41,869 bases of DNA from Pirellulales bacterium (GTDB lineage Bacteria; Planctomycetota; Planctomycetia; Pirellulales; Thermoguttaceae), in assembly GCA_013360685.1 (NCBI GenBank), contig JABWBD010000011.1, positions 1 through 41,869 on the forward strand. Direction: 5' to 3'. Shown one piece after another: positions 8,430-15,624 of this stretch. Numbering within the stretch: the first letter of the stretch is position 1; every line of letters begins with the position of its first letter. Under the pieces are notes generated by a model. The model was not told the origin of the DNA and ran no database searches. It saw only the letters and a program-made list of their open reading frames with translations. The translations under genes were made by a program, and so were the position numbers.

Positions 8430-9269
8430 ATGACGCGCACACGACGGGAATTCCTGCAATCCGGCGCCGCAGCACTGGCCGGCTCATGCCTGGCAGGGAG
8501 TGTCGCTTCCAGCCGCCCGGCTCTGGCCGAGGAATCGGCCGGAGGCATCAAGTGCCTGGATTACAGCCGCTCGTTTATCTTCGGGACGGCCTCGTTCAAC
8601 AATGTGCGGTTTTGGATCGAAAGCCGCACGACCATTTTTGACGACCAGGCGGGCACGTCGACCGTCTACTACCAATGTGCTTCGTGCAAGAGCGAAAACA
8701 CGTTCGGTGAGAAAGACCTTTTCCTGGCCGACAACTACGACTTCCTGCCCATTCTGGGCGGCGGCTACTGGCTCATTTTCCGCCGCCCCTCGCGGATCAG
8801 CGACAGATACCGGACCACCCGCAAGGCCGAGGAAGTCTGGGGCGGGCCGAGGATGCTCCTCCACGACGCCGCCGAGGTCACGCCGCTGGACACGTTCGAG
8901 AAAATCCGTGATGCTACGGCCGCCGGATTGCCGCTGGTAACCCAGACCGAAATCCGCAATGAGGAGACCGGCCTCCGCGCCGTGATCGAATGCCCCTCGA
9001 AGACCATGAACATCAGCCTGGACAAGAGCATGTACCAGGTGGATACGGGCCCGATCGCCTTCCCCGACCTTGCCAAGCGATGCGACCCGCAGATCGACTG
9101 CCTGAGCGTCGCGTTTATCGTCTTCAACGCGCCGCATTTCGCCGACTTCATCATCGAGCAGCCGACGCCGATCGTCGAAGACGGCCAGGAGAAGTACAAG
9201 GTCTATCACTTCTCGTCGCCGTTCAGCCTGCCGGCGAAGAACGTCGTGCTGGCGATGGGAAAAATGTGA
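8430..9269 (+). CDS. Tat-exported protein of an unrecognised family (paralogue of 10491)
   Basis: 279 residues. The Tat signal (TRTRREFLQ at 2-10, alanine-rich core, ALAEE near 32-36) leads into a domain I do not recognise. Landmarks: LDYSRSFI, WIESRTTIFDDQ, CASCKSE (a CxxC pair), YDFLPIL, TQTEIRNEETGLRAVIECPSK, YQVDTGPIAFPDL and FIIEQPTPIVED. The same landmarks in the same order occur in the protein at 10491-11459, so the two are homologous over their length. GGAG is 9 nt upstream of the ATG. The 3' end is 3 bp from the stop of the convergent GH33 sialidase. The beta-rich pattern and export fit a binding or chaperone role for the neighbouring glycan enzymes, but no function can be claimed. 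Confidence 0.8.
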   Translation: MTRTRREFLQSGAAALAGSCLAGSVASSRPALAEESAGGIKCLDYSRSFIFGTASFNNVRFWIESRTTIFDDQAGTSTVYYQCASCKSENTFGEKDLFLADNYDFLPILGGGYWLIFRRPSRISDRYRTTRKAEEVWGGPRMLLHDAAEVTPLDTFEKIRDATAAGLPLVTQTEIRNEETGLRAVIECPSKTMNISLDKSMYQVDTGPIAFPDLAKRCDPQIDCLSVAFIVFNAPHFADFIIEQPTPIVEDGQEKYKVYHFSSPFSLPAKNVVLAMGKM

Positions 9270-9272
9270 TTC

Positions 9273-10409
9273 CTACTTTCCCGTCAACCACTGCCGATCG
9301 AACCGCGCGAAGGCGACTTTCTCGTAAGGGTGCACTTTGCCGGTCTCGTAGAGCACGCCCAGAGTGCCGTCTTTGAGCAGTGCCATGCCTGTGTAGGCGG
9401 CCGGGCCGGACTGGATCGTCCGCCCGGCCGACCAGGTCTTGCCGTCGTCGGTGCTCACTCTCACCATGAGGTTGGTCCGGCCTTGCGTCGGGTTGACGAA
9501 CACCAGCCAGGGCTTTGCGCCTTCGGCCGCGGGCGGCGATATGCGAAGGATGCTGGCCTGGCAAACCGGTTCCGGCAGCGACGGCTCGTCGGACTCCTCG
9601 AACCAGGTCTCGCCGCCGTCTCGGCTGCGGGCCACGTAGCGACATCCCTTGCCGCGATTGCTCCGGCAGTTGAGCATCACCGTGCCGTCGGAAAGCTCCA
9701 CGGCCTGGGATTCGTCGGTGTTGCCGCTGACTTGGGAGCCCCGGCGCCAGGACTGGCCGTGGTCGTCGCTGTAGACAACGCAGGACCGCGAAGGCACGTT
9801 TGCCGCCGGAGCCCAGTAGCCGGGGACGAGCAGCCGTCCGCTGCGAAGCTGCACGCCCACGCCCGGGCCGGCGATGAACCGGGCCAAATCGGCCGTGAGA
9901 TCGCGCGGCGGCGCCCAGGTGACGCCTTCGTCGTCGCTGTAGGTCAGGAGAAAGCGACCCTTGTAGGGATCCTGGATGTGCTCCTTCAGGCCGCCGTGGA
10001 CCTCGTAGCAGGGGAGCCAGATCCGCCCCGTGCTCGCGTCGAGCACGGGACAGGGGTTCATGATCGCGGCGCCTTTGCCGGGCAGCACGGTCCGCATGGG
10101 TTCCCAATTCACTCCATAGCCGAAGACGCGGGGATAGCCGTTAAGCATCCGCGGCGGCTGGGGGGTGGCGTAGAGGCTTCGCTTCACCGCAAGGTCGGTA
10201 GGATCACCGTCGTCTCCCTCGCGTGCCTCGATCAATGCGAGGATGGTGCCGCTCGGCGCGACGATCAGCGAGGGAATTCGGTAGATGTTAACATTGTCGT
10301 GGCCGCCGAGGAAAAGGTCCATTTCCGTAAACGTCGCCTCCGCCGCGGCTGCTGCCTGCACGACCGTAATCGCCAGGCCCAACGTGTACACTGCCAGGGG
10401 CAATCTCAT
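9273..10409 (-). CDS. GH33 exo-alpha-sialidase with complete catalytic set
   Basis: 378 residues from the ATG at 10409, chosen because GGAGGA (10418-10423) lies 8 nt upstream; an upstream in-frame ATG at 10430 has none. A Sec signal (1-24) precedes a six-bladed propeller. The GH33 residues are all visible: Arg44 in YRIP, Asp72 in the EAREGDDGDPTD loop as acid/base, Glu233 in DESQAVEL, Arg249 in NCRS, Arg311 in GRTN and Tyr339 in AAYTGM as nucleophile, with Glu355 in LYETG. Asp boxes are SDDEGVTW (158), SDDHGQSW (214), SRDGGETW (262) and STDDGKTW (319). It should cleave terminal sialic or related nonulosonic acids in the periplasm or outside the cell. It is divergent from the Tat protein at 10491, with 81 bp between starts, and convergent with its paralogue at 8430. 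Confidence 0.88.
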   Translation of the reverse strand: MRLPLAVYTLGLAITVVQAAAAAEATFTEMDLFLGGHDNVNIYRIPSLIVAPSGTILALIEAREGDDGDPTDLAVKRSLYATPQPPRMLNGYPRVFGYGVNWEPMRTVLPGKGAAIMNPCPVLDASTGRIWLPCYEVHGGLKEHIQDPYKGRFLLTYSDDEGVTWAPPRDLTADLARFIAGPGVGVQLRSGRLLVPGYWAPAANVPSRSCVVYSDDHGQSWRRGSQVSGNTDESQAVELSDGTVMLNCRSNRGKGCRYVARSRDGGETWFEESDEPSLPEPVCQASILRISPPAAEGAKPWLVFVNPTQGRTNLMVRVSTDDGKTWSAGRTIQSGPAAYTGMALLKDGTLGVLYETGKVHPYEKVAFARFDRQWLTGK

Positions 10410-10490
10410 GAGCTCTGTCCTCCAAGGCATGGATTCGATAGCATGGTCTACGATTTCGCCGATTCTAACCGTTTGGACAGGAACAAATCC

Positions 10491-11459
10491 ATGACCACCC
10501 CCCTCCGATCCGACCGACGAAGCTTCCTATCCGCGATTTCCGCCAGCCCGCTGGCCGCTTCCGTGATTCTTGGGTCTTCGCCCGGCGCGGAGCCGGCCAA
10601 CACGCCGGCGCCTTCCGGCCAGCCCACGGCCATCGATTTCTCGCGGTCGTTCATCCACTACGTGCCGACGAGCACCCCGATCTGGGTGCGGATCCAGATC
10701 GAGTGCCGGCTGGAGGTCTTTGACCGCACGAAGGGGCTGTCGGACGAATACGTGATGAGCGTGCGGACGCAGACCGGCCTGTGGGGCGATCCGGCCGCGG
10801 GCCCCCTGAGCCCGGGCTATGATTTCTGGATGATCTTTTCCAAGGACCGCATCTACATCAAGCGCGTGCATCCTTCCTCGTACAACCGCAATCCCTCGCA
10901 CATCGGTCTGGACCAGTTCGTCTCCACGGGCTGGCATTTGGACCGCCGACCGGCCCGGCCGCTCGGCTCGGGTGCGGAGATCAAGGCCGCGCTGCGGGCC
11001 TGGCACGCGGTTACCGCGCGGACGGAGTTCCTCGGCAGCGACGGTTCCCGGGGCTTTGCGATCGAGTATCCGGTGAAGTGGGCCGATGGCAACGACAACG
11101 AGACGTTCCGCGTGGAGACCGGCCCGGTACTCCTCCTGGATCCCGAGAAGATCCAGGCGGGCGCAAGTCTTCCGTACGACGATTTCCAGTGGGGTTACCT
11201 CGATTACCACAGTCTCGACAAGACCCGGTGCTTTCTGGAACGCCCCACGTCGATCCTCTCCGCCAGCACATTCCAGGACTCGAACCGCGCCAATCCCCCT
11301 CTCACCGCGGAGCAGGTCGGGCAGATCGAGAACCGCCTCTACACGGGCTGGGAGCCGCCTATCCCGGCTGAAAACCTGCGAAGGCTTTTTGAAACCGACC
11401 ACTACTCCGGGATGGTTTACCGGTCGGCGAGCACCAGCCTCTACGTTCTGGAATCGTAA
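10491..11459 (+). CDS. Tat-exported protein of an unrecognised family (paralogue of 8430)
   Basis: 322 residues. The frame is open far upstream, but the ATG at 10491 gives a proper Tat signal (SDRRSFLSA at 7-15, hydrophobic core to about 35) and has ACAGGA about 8-9 nt before it. The body aligns with the protein at 8430: AIDFSRSFI, VRIQIECRLEVFDR, YDFWMIF, TARTEF with RGFAIEYPVK, FRVETGPVLLLD and CFLERPTSIL. It carries a C-terminal extension of roughly 60 residues (ending TSLYVLES) that 8430 lacks, and it lacks the CxxC pair of 8430. It starts 81 bp from the divergent GH33 gene, so the two may share a control region. Its stop is 4 bp from the next convergent gene. Function unknown. Confidence 0.8.
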   Translation: MTTPLRSDRRSFLSAISASPLAASVILGSSPGAEPANTPAPSGQPTAIDFSRSFIHYVPTSTPIWVRIQIECRLEVFDRTKGLSDEYVMSVRTQTGLWGDPAAGPLSPGYDFWMIFSKDRIYIKRVHPSSYNRNPSHIGLDQFVSTGWHLDRRPARPLGSGAEIKAALRAWHAVTARTEFLGSDGSRGFAIEYPVKWADGNDNETFRVETGPVLLLDPEKIQAGASLPYDDFQWGYLDYHSLDKTRCFLERPTSILSASTFQDSNRANPPLTAEQVGQIENRLYTGWEPPIPAENLRRLFETDHYSGMVYRSASTSLYVLES

Positions 11460-11463
11460 GAGG

Positions 11464-12768
11464 TCACTTGAGCGTGACCGTGTAGCGGTAAACGCTGTCG
11501 CCCGTCTTGTCGCCGACCCGCGTCATATAGAGTTCGAAGTCGTGGTTCTCGCGGTTTTCGATCACGGCGAAATTCGAGAGCGACAGAGGGCGAGGATCGT
11601 CGGGTTGGCGGTCGTCGATCACCGTGACCGTGGCCTTTTTCAGGGCCGGGACCGTTTCCTCCACCTCCGCGATCACCAGCGGACAGCGCGGCTCATTTCC
11701 GGAAGTGGGCTGCGCGGACAGGTTCCCGAACCAGTAGAGCTTGCCGTTGACGCTGTGGCGCAGGAGCAGATGGAAGCTCGAGGACGAGTAGAAACTGCTG
11801 CCATCGTCGTACTTCCACTCCGCCACGGGGCCCAGTGTGAGGCCGCCGTCGGAAGAGACGCTGAACCGCTTGCGCCCCGGCTCTTGCGCCGGGTCGATTC
11901 CCGCGTTCGAGCACCGCCACACCACCAACACCCGACCGTCTTTCAGCTCCGCCACGTCGGGCTCCATCAGCCCTCGCGACGATATGTGGCGGGGCACCCA
12001 CACGGGCTTGCCGGCCGTCCAGTCGTATTGCCCGGCGGCCGCGCTGAATCGGCCCACGAACAAGAGCGAGCCGATATTTCGCGAATCGGCCGGCGTGTCC
12101 CATACGGCGACCTTTCGCGGGTTCGGGTCGGCGGCATCGCGAGGAATTCTGACGCCCGAGACGGCGAAGATGAGTGCCCCGCTGCTGTGGCGGATGATCT
12201 TCTGGCCGAAATAGGCGGTGTTGCTCTCCAGGTAGGTTTTCTTGAGCGGGTCGGCCGGGTCGAAGTCGTCCCCCTCCTCGTAACGCAGCAGCTTGGGCGT
12301 GCCCCACGTCAGGCCGAGGTCGCTGGAGAGCCGGGCGAACGTATGGTTGTAGTAGCGGCCGCCGACCACGTTCTGCCTCAGCCACATGGCCAGGGTGAGT
12401 TTCGTCTCGGGGTCGTAGAAATAGAACGACGGGCTTGGCGCCCACCAGATGAAATCGTCCTTGGGAAACGCCCAGTGGTCGGTCACCGGCTCCAGCGGCG
12501 ACCATGTGCGTCCGTTGTCGCCGGAGCGGCGCCTTTGGGGCTTTTCGAACTCGTCGCTGCGGACTTCCTCGGTGAGAATCTGCTCCAACTGAGGCCCGGC
12601 GCCGAGATAGGTTACCGAGAGATAGGCCGCCGCGCCGGGGCGGGGCGCCGGCTGGTAGAGCTCGCGTCGGACCTCGACGATCGGCGAGTTTTCCTTCCAG
12701 GGGGCCTGGCCCCAGGCTTGCCCCACGATGGCGGCCGCCGAAAGAAAACCCAGGAATCGAGCGATCAT
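11464..12768 (-). CDS. Secreted sialidase-like BNR protein
   Basis: 434 residues with a Sec signal (about 1-20, AWGQA). Asp boxes are SGDNGRTW (82-89), SSDLGLTW (148-155) and a worn SSDGGLTL (305-312). LMEPDVAELKDGRVLVVWR gives Glu269 and Arg285, matching the EPxxxEL...R block of its neighbours. At the place where the relatives have a Tyr, this protein reads SNFAVIEN, so the nucleophile appears lost; it may bind rather than cut, or use another residue. GGGAGGA stands 7 nt before the ATG. It is the last gene of a likely three-gene minus-strand unit (15206>11464), 24 bp behind the gene at 12793. Confidence 0.8.
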   Translation of the reverse strand: MIARFLGFLSAAAIVGQAWGQAPWKENSPIVEVRRELYQPAPRPGAAAYLSVTYLGAGPQLEQILTEEVRSDEFEKPQRRRSGDNGRTWSPLEPVTDHWAFPKDDFIWWAPSPSFYFYDPETKLTLAMWLRQNVVGGRYYNHTFARLSSDLGLTWGTPKLLRYEEGDDFDPADPLKKTYLESNTAYFGQKIIRHSSGALIFAVSGVRIPRDAADPNPRKVAVWDTPADSRNIGSLLFVGRFSAAAGQYDWTAGKPVWVPRHISSRGLMEPDVAELKDGRVLVVWRCSNAGIDPAQEPGRKRFSVSSDGGLTLGPVAEWKYDDGSSFYSSSSFHLLLRHSVNGKLYWFGNLSAQPTSGNEPRCPLVIAEVEETVPALKKATVTVIDDRQPDDPRPLSLSNFAVIENRENHDFELYMTRVGDKTGDSVYRYTVTLK

Positions 12769-12792
12769 GGTGAATCCTCCCGTGTTCGGATC

Positions 12793-14022
12793 TTACGGTT
12801 GCTCCAGTGAAACCCGTACGACCCAAATGCTGTTGGTGTCGGGCGACTCCTTGGGTATCGCGCTCCAACTGTGGGGAACCCGGTCGTACATGTAGATCAG
12901 ATGAGTGTCGTCCAGGGCCGCGATCTCGGTATACGACGTGGTGTGCCCCGGCTGGCCGATCGTCTCTTCCGGATGCGTTGCGTTGTGGTGGGCCAGAATG
13001 TCCACACGCTGCCAGTCCCTGCCCGAGCGGTCCGCGTTGATCCACAGGAACAAGCCCGGACGGCCGCCGGACAGCACGACTTTGCCGTCGCGCATCACGG
13101 CAAGGCTGGGCTGGACGGAAAAAGCGTTGGCCATGGCCGCCGGCTCGGTCCACGTCCGCCCCTCGTCGCTGCTGAAAGTCTGCCCGTAGGGGACATTGCT
13201 GGCCAGGCGGAACACCCCCATCAGGCGTCCGTCCTTCAGCCGGCAGATGGCTGATTCGCAGGGGCCCTCGCCTCCCTGGAGCTTGCAGTCGGCTCCGGCA
13301 ATGGTGGTTCGGTACTTCCACCGGATGCCGTCGCGGGATTCGACGAGCACGAGGCTGTAGCGAGCCTCGTCTTTGAAATGTCCGTAGAGTGTGGCCAGGT
13401 ACGAGCCGTCCGTCGCCGCGAGCGTCTGCCCGTTGAAGCCGAATCCCGAGAGGCCCAGTTTCTCGTTGTAACTCCGGTCGGGCCGCGGCCAGCCGGTCAC
13501 GACAAGCGCATCTTTCACCAGGCGGACCTCGTGTTTGCCCTTCTCGCCGGATACGACTTGATGGATGCCGCCCATGCCGCCGGGCCGAGGGTACAGGTTG
13601 AAAGGATAGAGCAATTCATCGCCATTGGAGAGGCGGAGCGTACTCTCGACATAGAGGTCCCCCTTGGGATCGATGGAACTGAGTTCCGACCAGGTCCGTC
13701 CGCCGTCGTCCGACCAGGTGACCGCGGCGGTGCGGTCGGCGACGATCGCGTCCAAGTTGGTGGAAAGCACGGCGAACAGCGCGCCGCCGGAAAGCCGGGT
13801 CATCGTGGGAAACCAGAGATAACCCTTGCTCCGCGCTACCAGCACCGGCTTGGAGAGCGACACGCGCAGACCGTCCAGCGGCACGGTCGAGGCCGCCTCC
13901 CAGGCGGGCGGCGTCTGGTCGGCATAGACCTCGCTCAAGCTGGGCAGCGTTGCCAACAGGCAAACCACCGGCAGGAGAGACGCACTGACAACACCAAGGG
14001 ACGAGAAGGCAGGGGGTCGCAT
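12793..14022 (-). CDS. Secreted sialidase-like BNR protein
   Basis: 409 residues from the ATG at 14022, which has GGAGGA 8 nt upstream; the frame extends to a TTG at 14043 that overlaps this site and is rejected. A Sec signal covers about 1-35. Asp boxes are WSDDGGRTW (103-111), SRDGIRW (229-235) and SSDEGRTW (284-291). Glu256 in PCESAICRL, Arg272 in GVFR and Tyr364 in TTSYTEI fit the GH33-like glutamate, arginine and nucleophile, but YRIP is replaced by WFPTMTR, leaving an arginine nearby. Second gene of the 15206>11464 unit, 110 bp after 14133 and 24 bp before 11464. A glycosidase of unknown specificity is likely. Confidence 0.82.
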   Translation of the reverse strand: MRPPAFSSLGVVSASLLPVVCLLATLPSLSEVYADQTPPAWEAASTVPLDGLRVSLSKPVLVARSKGYLWFPTMTRLSGGALFAVLSTNLDAIVADRTAAVTWSDDGGRTWSELSSIDPKGDLYVESTLRLSNGDELLYPFNLYPRPGGMGGIHQVVSGEKGKHEVRLVKDALVVTGWPRPDRSYNEKLGLSGFGFNGQTLAATDGSYLATLYGHFKDEARYSLVLVESRDGIRWKYRTTIAGADCKLQGGEGPCESAICRLKDGRLMGVFRLASNVPYGQTFSSDEGRTWTEPAAMANAFSVQPSLAVMRDGKVVLSGGRPGLFLWINADRSGRDWQRVDILAHHNATHPEETIGQPGHTTSYTEIAALDDTHLIYMYDRVPHSWSAIPKESPDTNSIWVVRVSLEQP

Positions 14023-14132
14023 GGTTGTGTTCCTCCGGGTCAAAAGGGGAATTTGGGGTACCTACTTGGCTAGCCTTTCATGTCGGCACGGCAGGCCAGA
14101 TTGCGATCGACTCGTGCATTGCGAAAAAATCC

Positions 14133-15206
14133 TCAGCGTGGCGTCTTTTTCGCTTCCGCGAGCAACAAGCTCTCGTCCACTTTCAGCCGGAGAGGCGTGG
14201 GTGCGAAGCCGGCGGTGATCCACAATTCGCCTGGCCGACGTTCCATCATGAAGGGATAACTGATCTGGCCGTCTTTCTGGCGCGCGATGACGACCGCCGG
14301 CGTCCAGTTCTTGCCGTCATCTTCAGAGAAATACAACAACAGGTCCTTGCGCCCCGTCTTGTCGTTGCAGACCAAGGCCAGACGTCCGCTCGCGAGTTTC
14401 AGCAAGTAGCCCGGCGCACTGGTCGATTCGATCTGGCAGGGCAAAACCGTTCGCCAGGAGAGGCCGTCGTCGTCGGAATACGCTTCCCAGAAACGGCCCC
14501 AATGGGTGCGAATCAGCATCATCAGACGGCCATCCCCCAGTTCGGCCACCGAAGGCTCCATCGCGCCCGAATGATGGCCGTGTCCGCCCAGGTCGATCAG
14601 ATTGCTGCGTTTCCACGTCTTTCCGTCGTCGTCGGAAAAGAGCGAGCATGCCACGTAACGGCCCGGACTGGGAACCAGGTGGGGCACGGCGGCGATCAGC
14701 CGGCCGGATTTCGTCTGGATGAAGCCGAAGAAATTGGGATTGTAGCCCTCCAGGATCCGCTGCCGGTCCGTCCACGTCTTGCCTCCATCGAGGCTGCGAA
14801 TCGCCCAGATCTCCAGACAGCAGTCGATCGGCTCGTTGGTGCGATCATCCCAGCGGAACTTGTACGTGGTGAAGTCCAGATAGATTGCCACCAACGTTCC
14901 ATTGCGCGCGCGGACCACGTAAAAGGCCCCCGGCTCTTGTCGGCCCGGAGGCCCGCCCGCGATTCCCGGGCAGACCGTGGTACCTTCGGACCATGTGACC
15001 GCATCATCCTTGCTGGTCCGCATCCCGGTCTTATCGATCGTCAAGAGGCCGCCGTCCGCCAACTCCACGAAGGGGCCGTTGCTGGTCGCCTTCAGCGCCT
15101 GGCATAGCGAATGCACCCAACGTGGCTCTTCCTTGTCGGCCGCACTGCAAAATGCAGCCCAGGCAAGCGTCGGCATGGCCACCATTGCACAGAGTTCCCG
15201 TCGCAT
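14133..15206 (-). CDS. Secreted sialidase-like BNR protein
   Basis: 357 residues from the ATG at 15206; GGGAGAG is about 8 nt upstream and the next residues form a signal peptide (MRRELCAMVAMPTLAWAAF, cleavage near 23), while the longer open frame to 15281 starts with a non-signal sequence. Asp boxes: SKDDAVTW (65-72), SLDGGKTW (138-145), SDDDGKTW (191-198), SDDDGLSW (244-251) and SEDDGKNW (294-301). Glu217 in AMEPSVAEL, Arg233 in LIRT and Tyr317 in ISYPFM match the GH33-like set of the 4031 protein, with which it also shares the GRLYES/GRFWEA block. First gene of the 15206>11464 unit. Substrate unknown. Confidence 0.83.
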   Translation of the reverse strand: MRRELCAMVAMPTLAWAAFCSAADKEEPRWVHSLCQALKATSNGPFVELADGGLLTIDKTGMRTSKDDAVTWSEGTTVCPGIAGGPPGRQEPGAFYVVRARNGTLVAIYLDFTTYKFRWDDRTNEPIDCCLEIWAIRSLDGGKTWTDRQRILEGYNPNFFGFIQTKSGRLIAAVPHLVPSPGRYVACSLFSDDDGKTWKRSNLIDLGGHGHHSGAMEPSVAELGDGRLMMLIRTHWGRFWEAYSDDDGLSWRTVLPCQIESTSAPGYLLKLASGRLALVCNDKTGRKDLLLYFSEDDGKNWTPAVVIARQKDGQISYPFMMERRPGELWITAGFAPTPLRLKVDESLLLAEAKKTPR

Positions 15207-15360
15207 CTGATGTCTCTCCCGATGAAAAGGTGCGTCTACGACCACTGGGCATATTGTGCAGCGCCGTCCAAGCAGATGCAACTACGAGTGGGGAGGGGCA
15301 TGTCCGCCGGCATCCGCATCTGGGGCCTTGAACTGAGTCCCCGGATAGCCGCTCGGGTTC

Positions 15361-15488
15361 GTGAAACCGTTCACGGGCCGCTGCTGGCTTCTCGGGATTA
15401 TGACGCAGTAAGTCGTCTTTCGCCCCGCGAAAACAGCGTTACTTTCGCGGAGCGAAAGCCGACTTTGGCGGTCCGTGAACGGTCACGG
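15361..15488. repeat. Nested hairpin repeat in a divergent intergenic region
   Basis: The central hairpin spans 15411-15464: arms 15411-15432 and 15443-15464 (core CTTTCGC...GCGAAAG) pair over 22 positions with two mismatches around a 10-nt loop. It is enclosed by CCGTTCACGG (15367-15376) and its complement CCGTGAACGG (15473-15482), and each of these also forms a small local stem. The element sits in the 418-bp gap between the divergent genes at 15206 and 15625, just upstream of a candidate promoter. It may be a dispersed palindromic repeat; a regulatory role is possible. The rest of 15207-15624 shows only that promoter. Confidence 0.55.
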
Positions 15489-15511
15489 ACTTGTGAAAAG
15501 GCCGGGGATGA

Positions 15512-15540
15512 TTGACACAGCCTTGTCCGCCAACAATACT
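15512..15540 (+). promoter_or_regulatory. Candidate sigma70-type promoter of the 15625>21195 unit
   Basis: TTGACA (15512-15517), a 17-nt spacer and AATACT (15535-15540, four of six consensus positions). It lies about 85 nt before the ATG at 15625 and 24 nt after the nested repeat. It would drive the HEAT-propeller, Kelch and propeller genes that follow in line. Confidence 0.4.
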
Positions 15541-15624
15541 GTGCATGAACGTGACAACCGCCGCGGGGGTCCGCGGCGACGACCTATCGCGAACATGCTT
15601 GGCACCGTGGTTGGGAGACGTAGC

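Noticed and set aside
9330-10490. N-terminal extension of the 10491 protein
   Set aside because: This part is antisense to the GH33 gene; the Tat signal and ribosome-binding site at 10491 mark the real start.
11086-12810. Plus-strand open frame of 574 codons
   Set aside because: Antisense to the sialidase-like gene at 11464, with no recognisable family; the minus frame has a signal peptide, Asp boxes and a ribosome-binding site.
15361-15488. CRISPR or tRNA-like interpretation of the hairpin cluster
   Set aside because: There is no regular repeat-spacer spacing and no cloverleaf or anticodon arm; the palindromes are nested and single.
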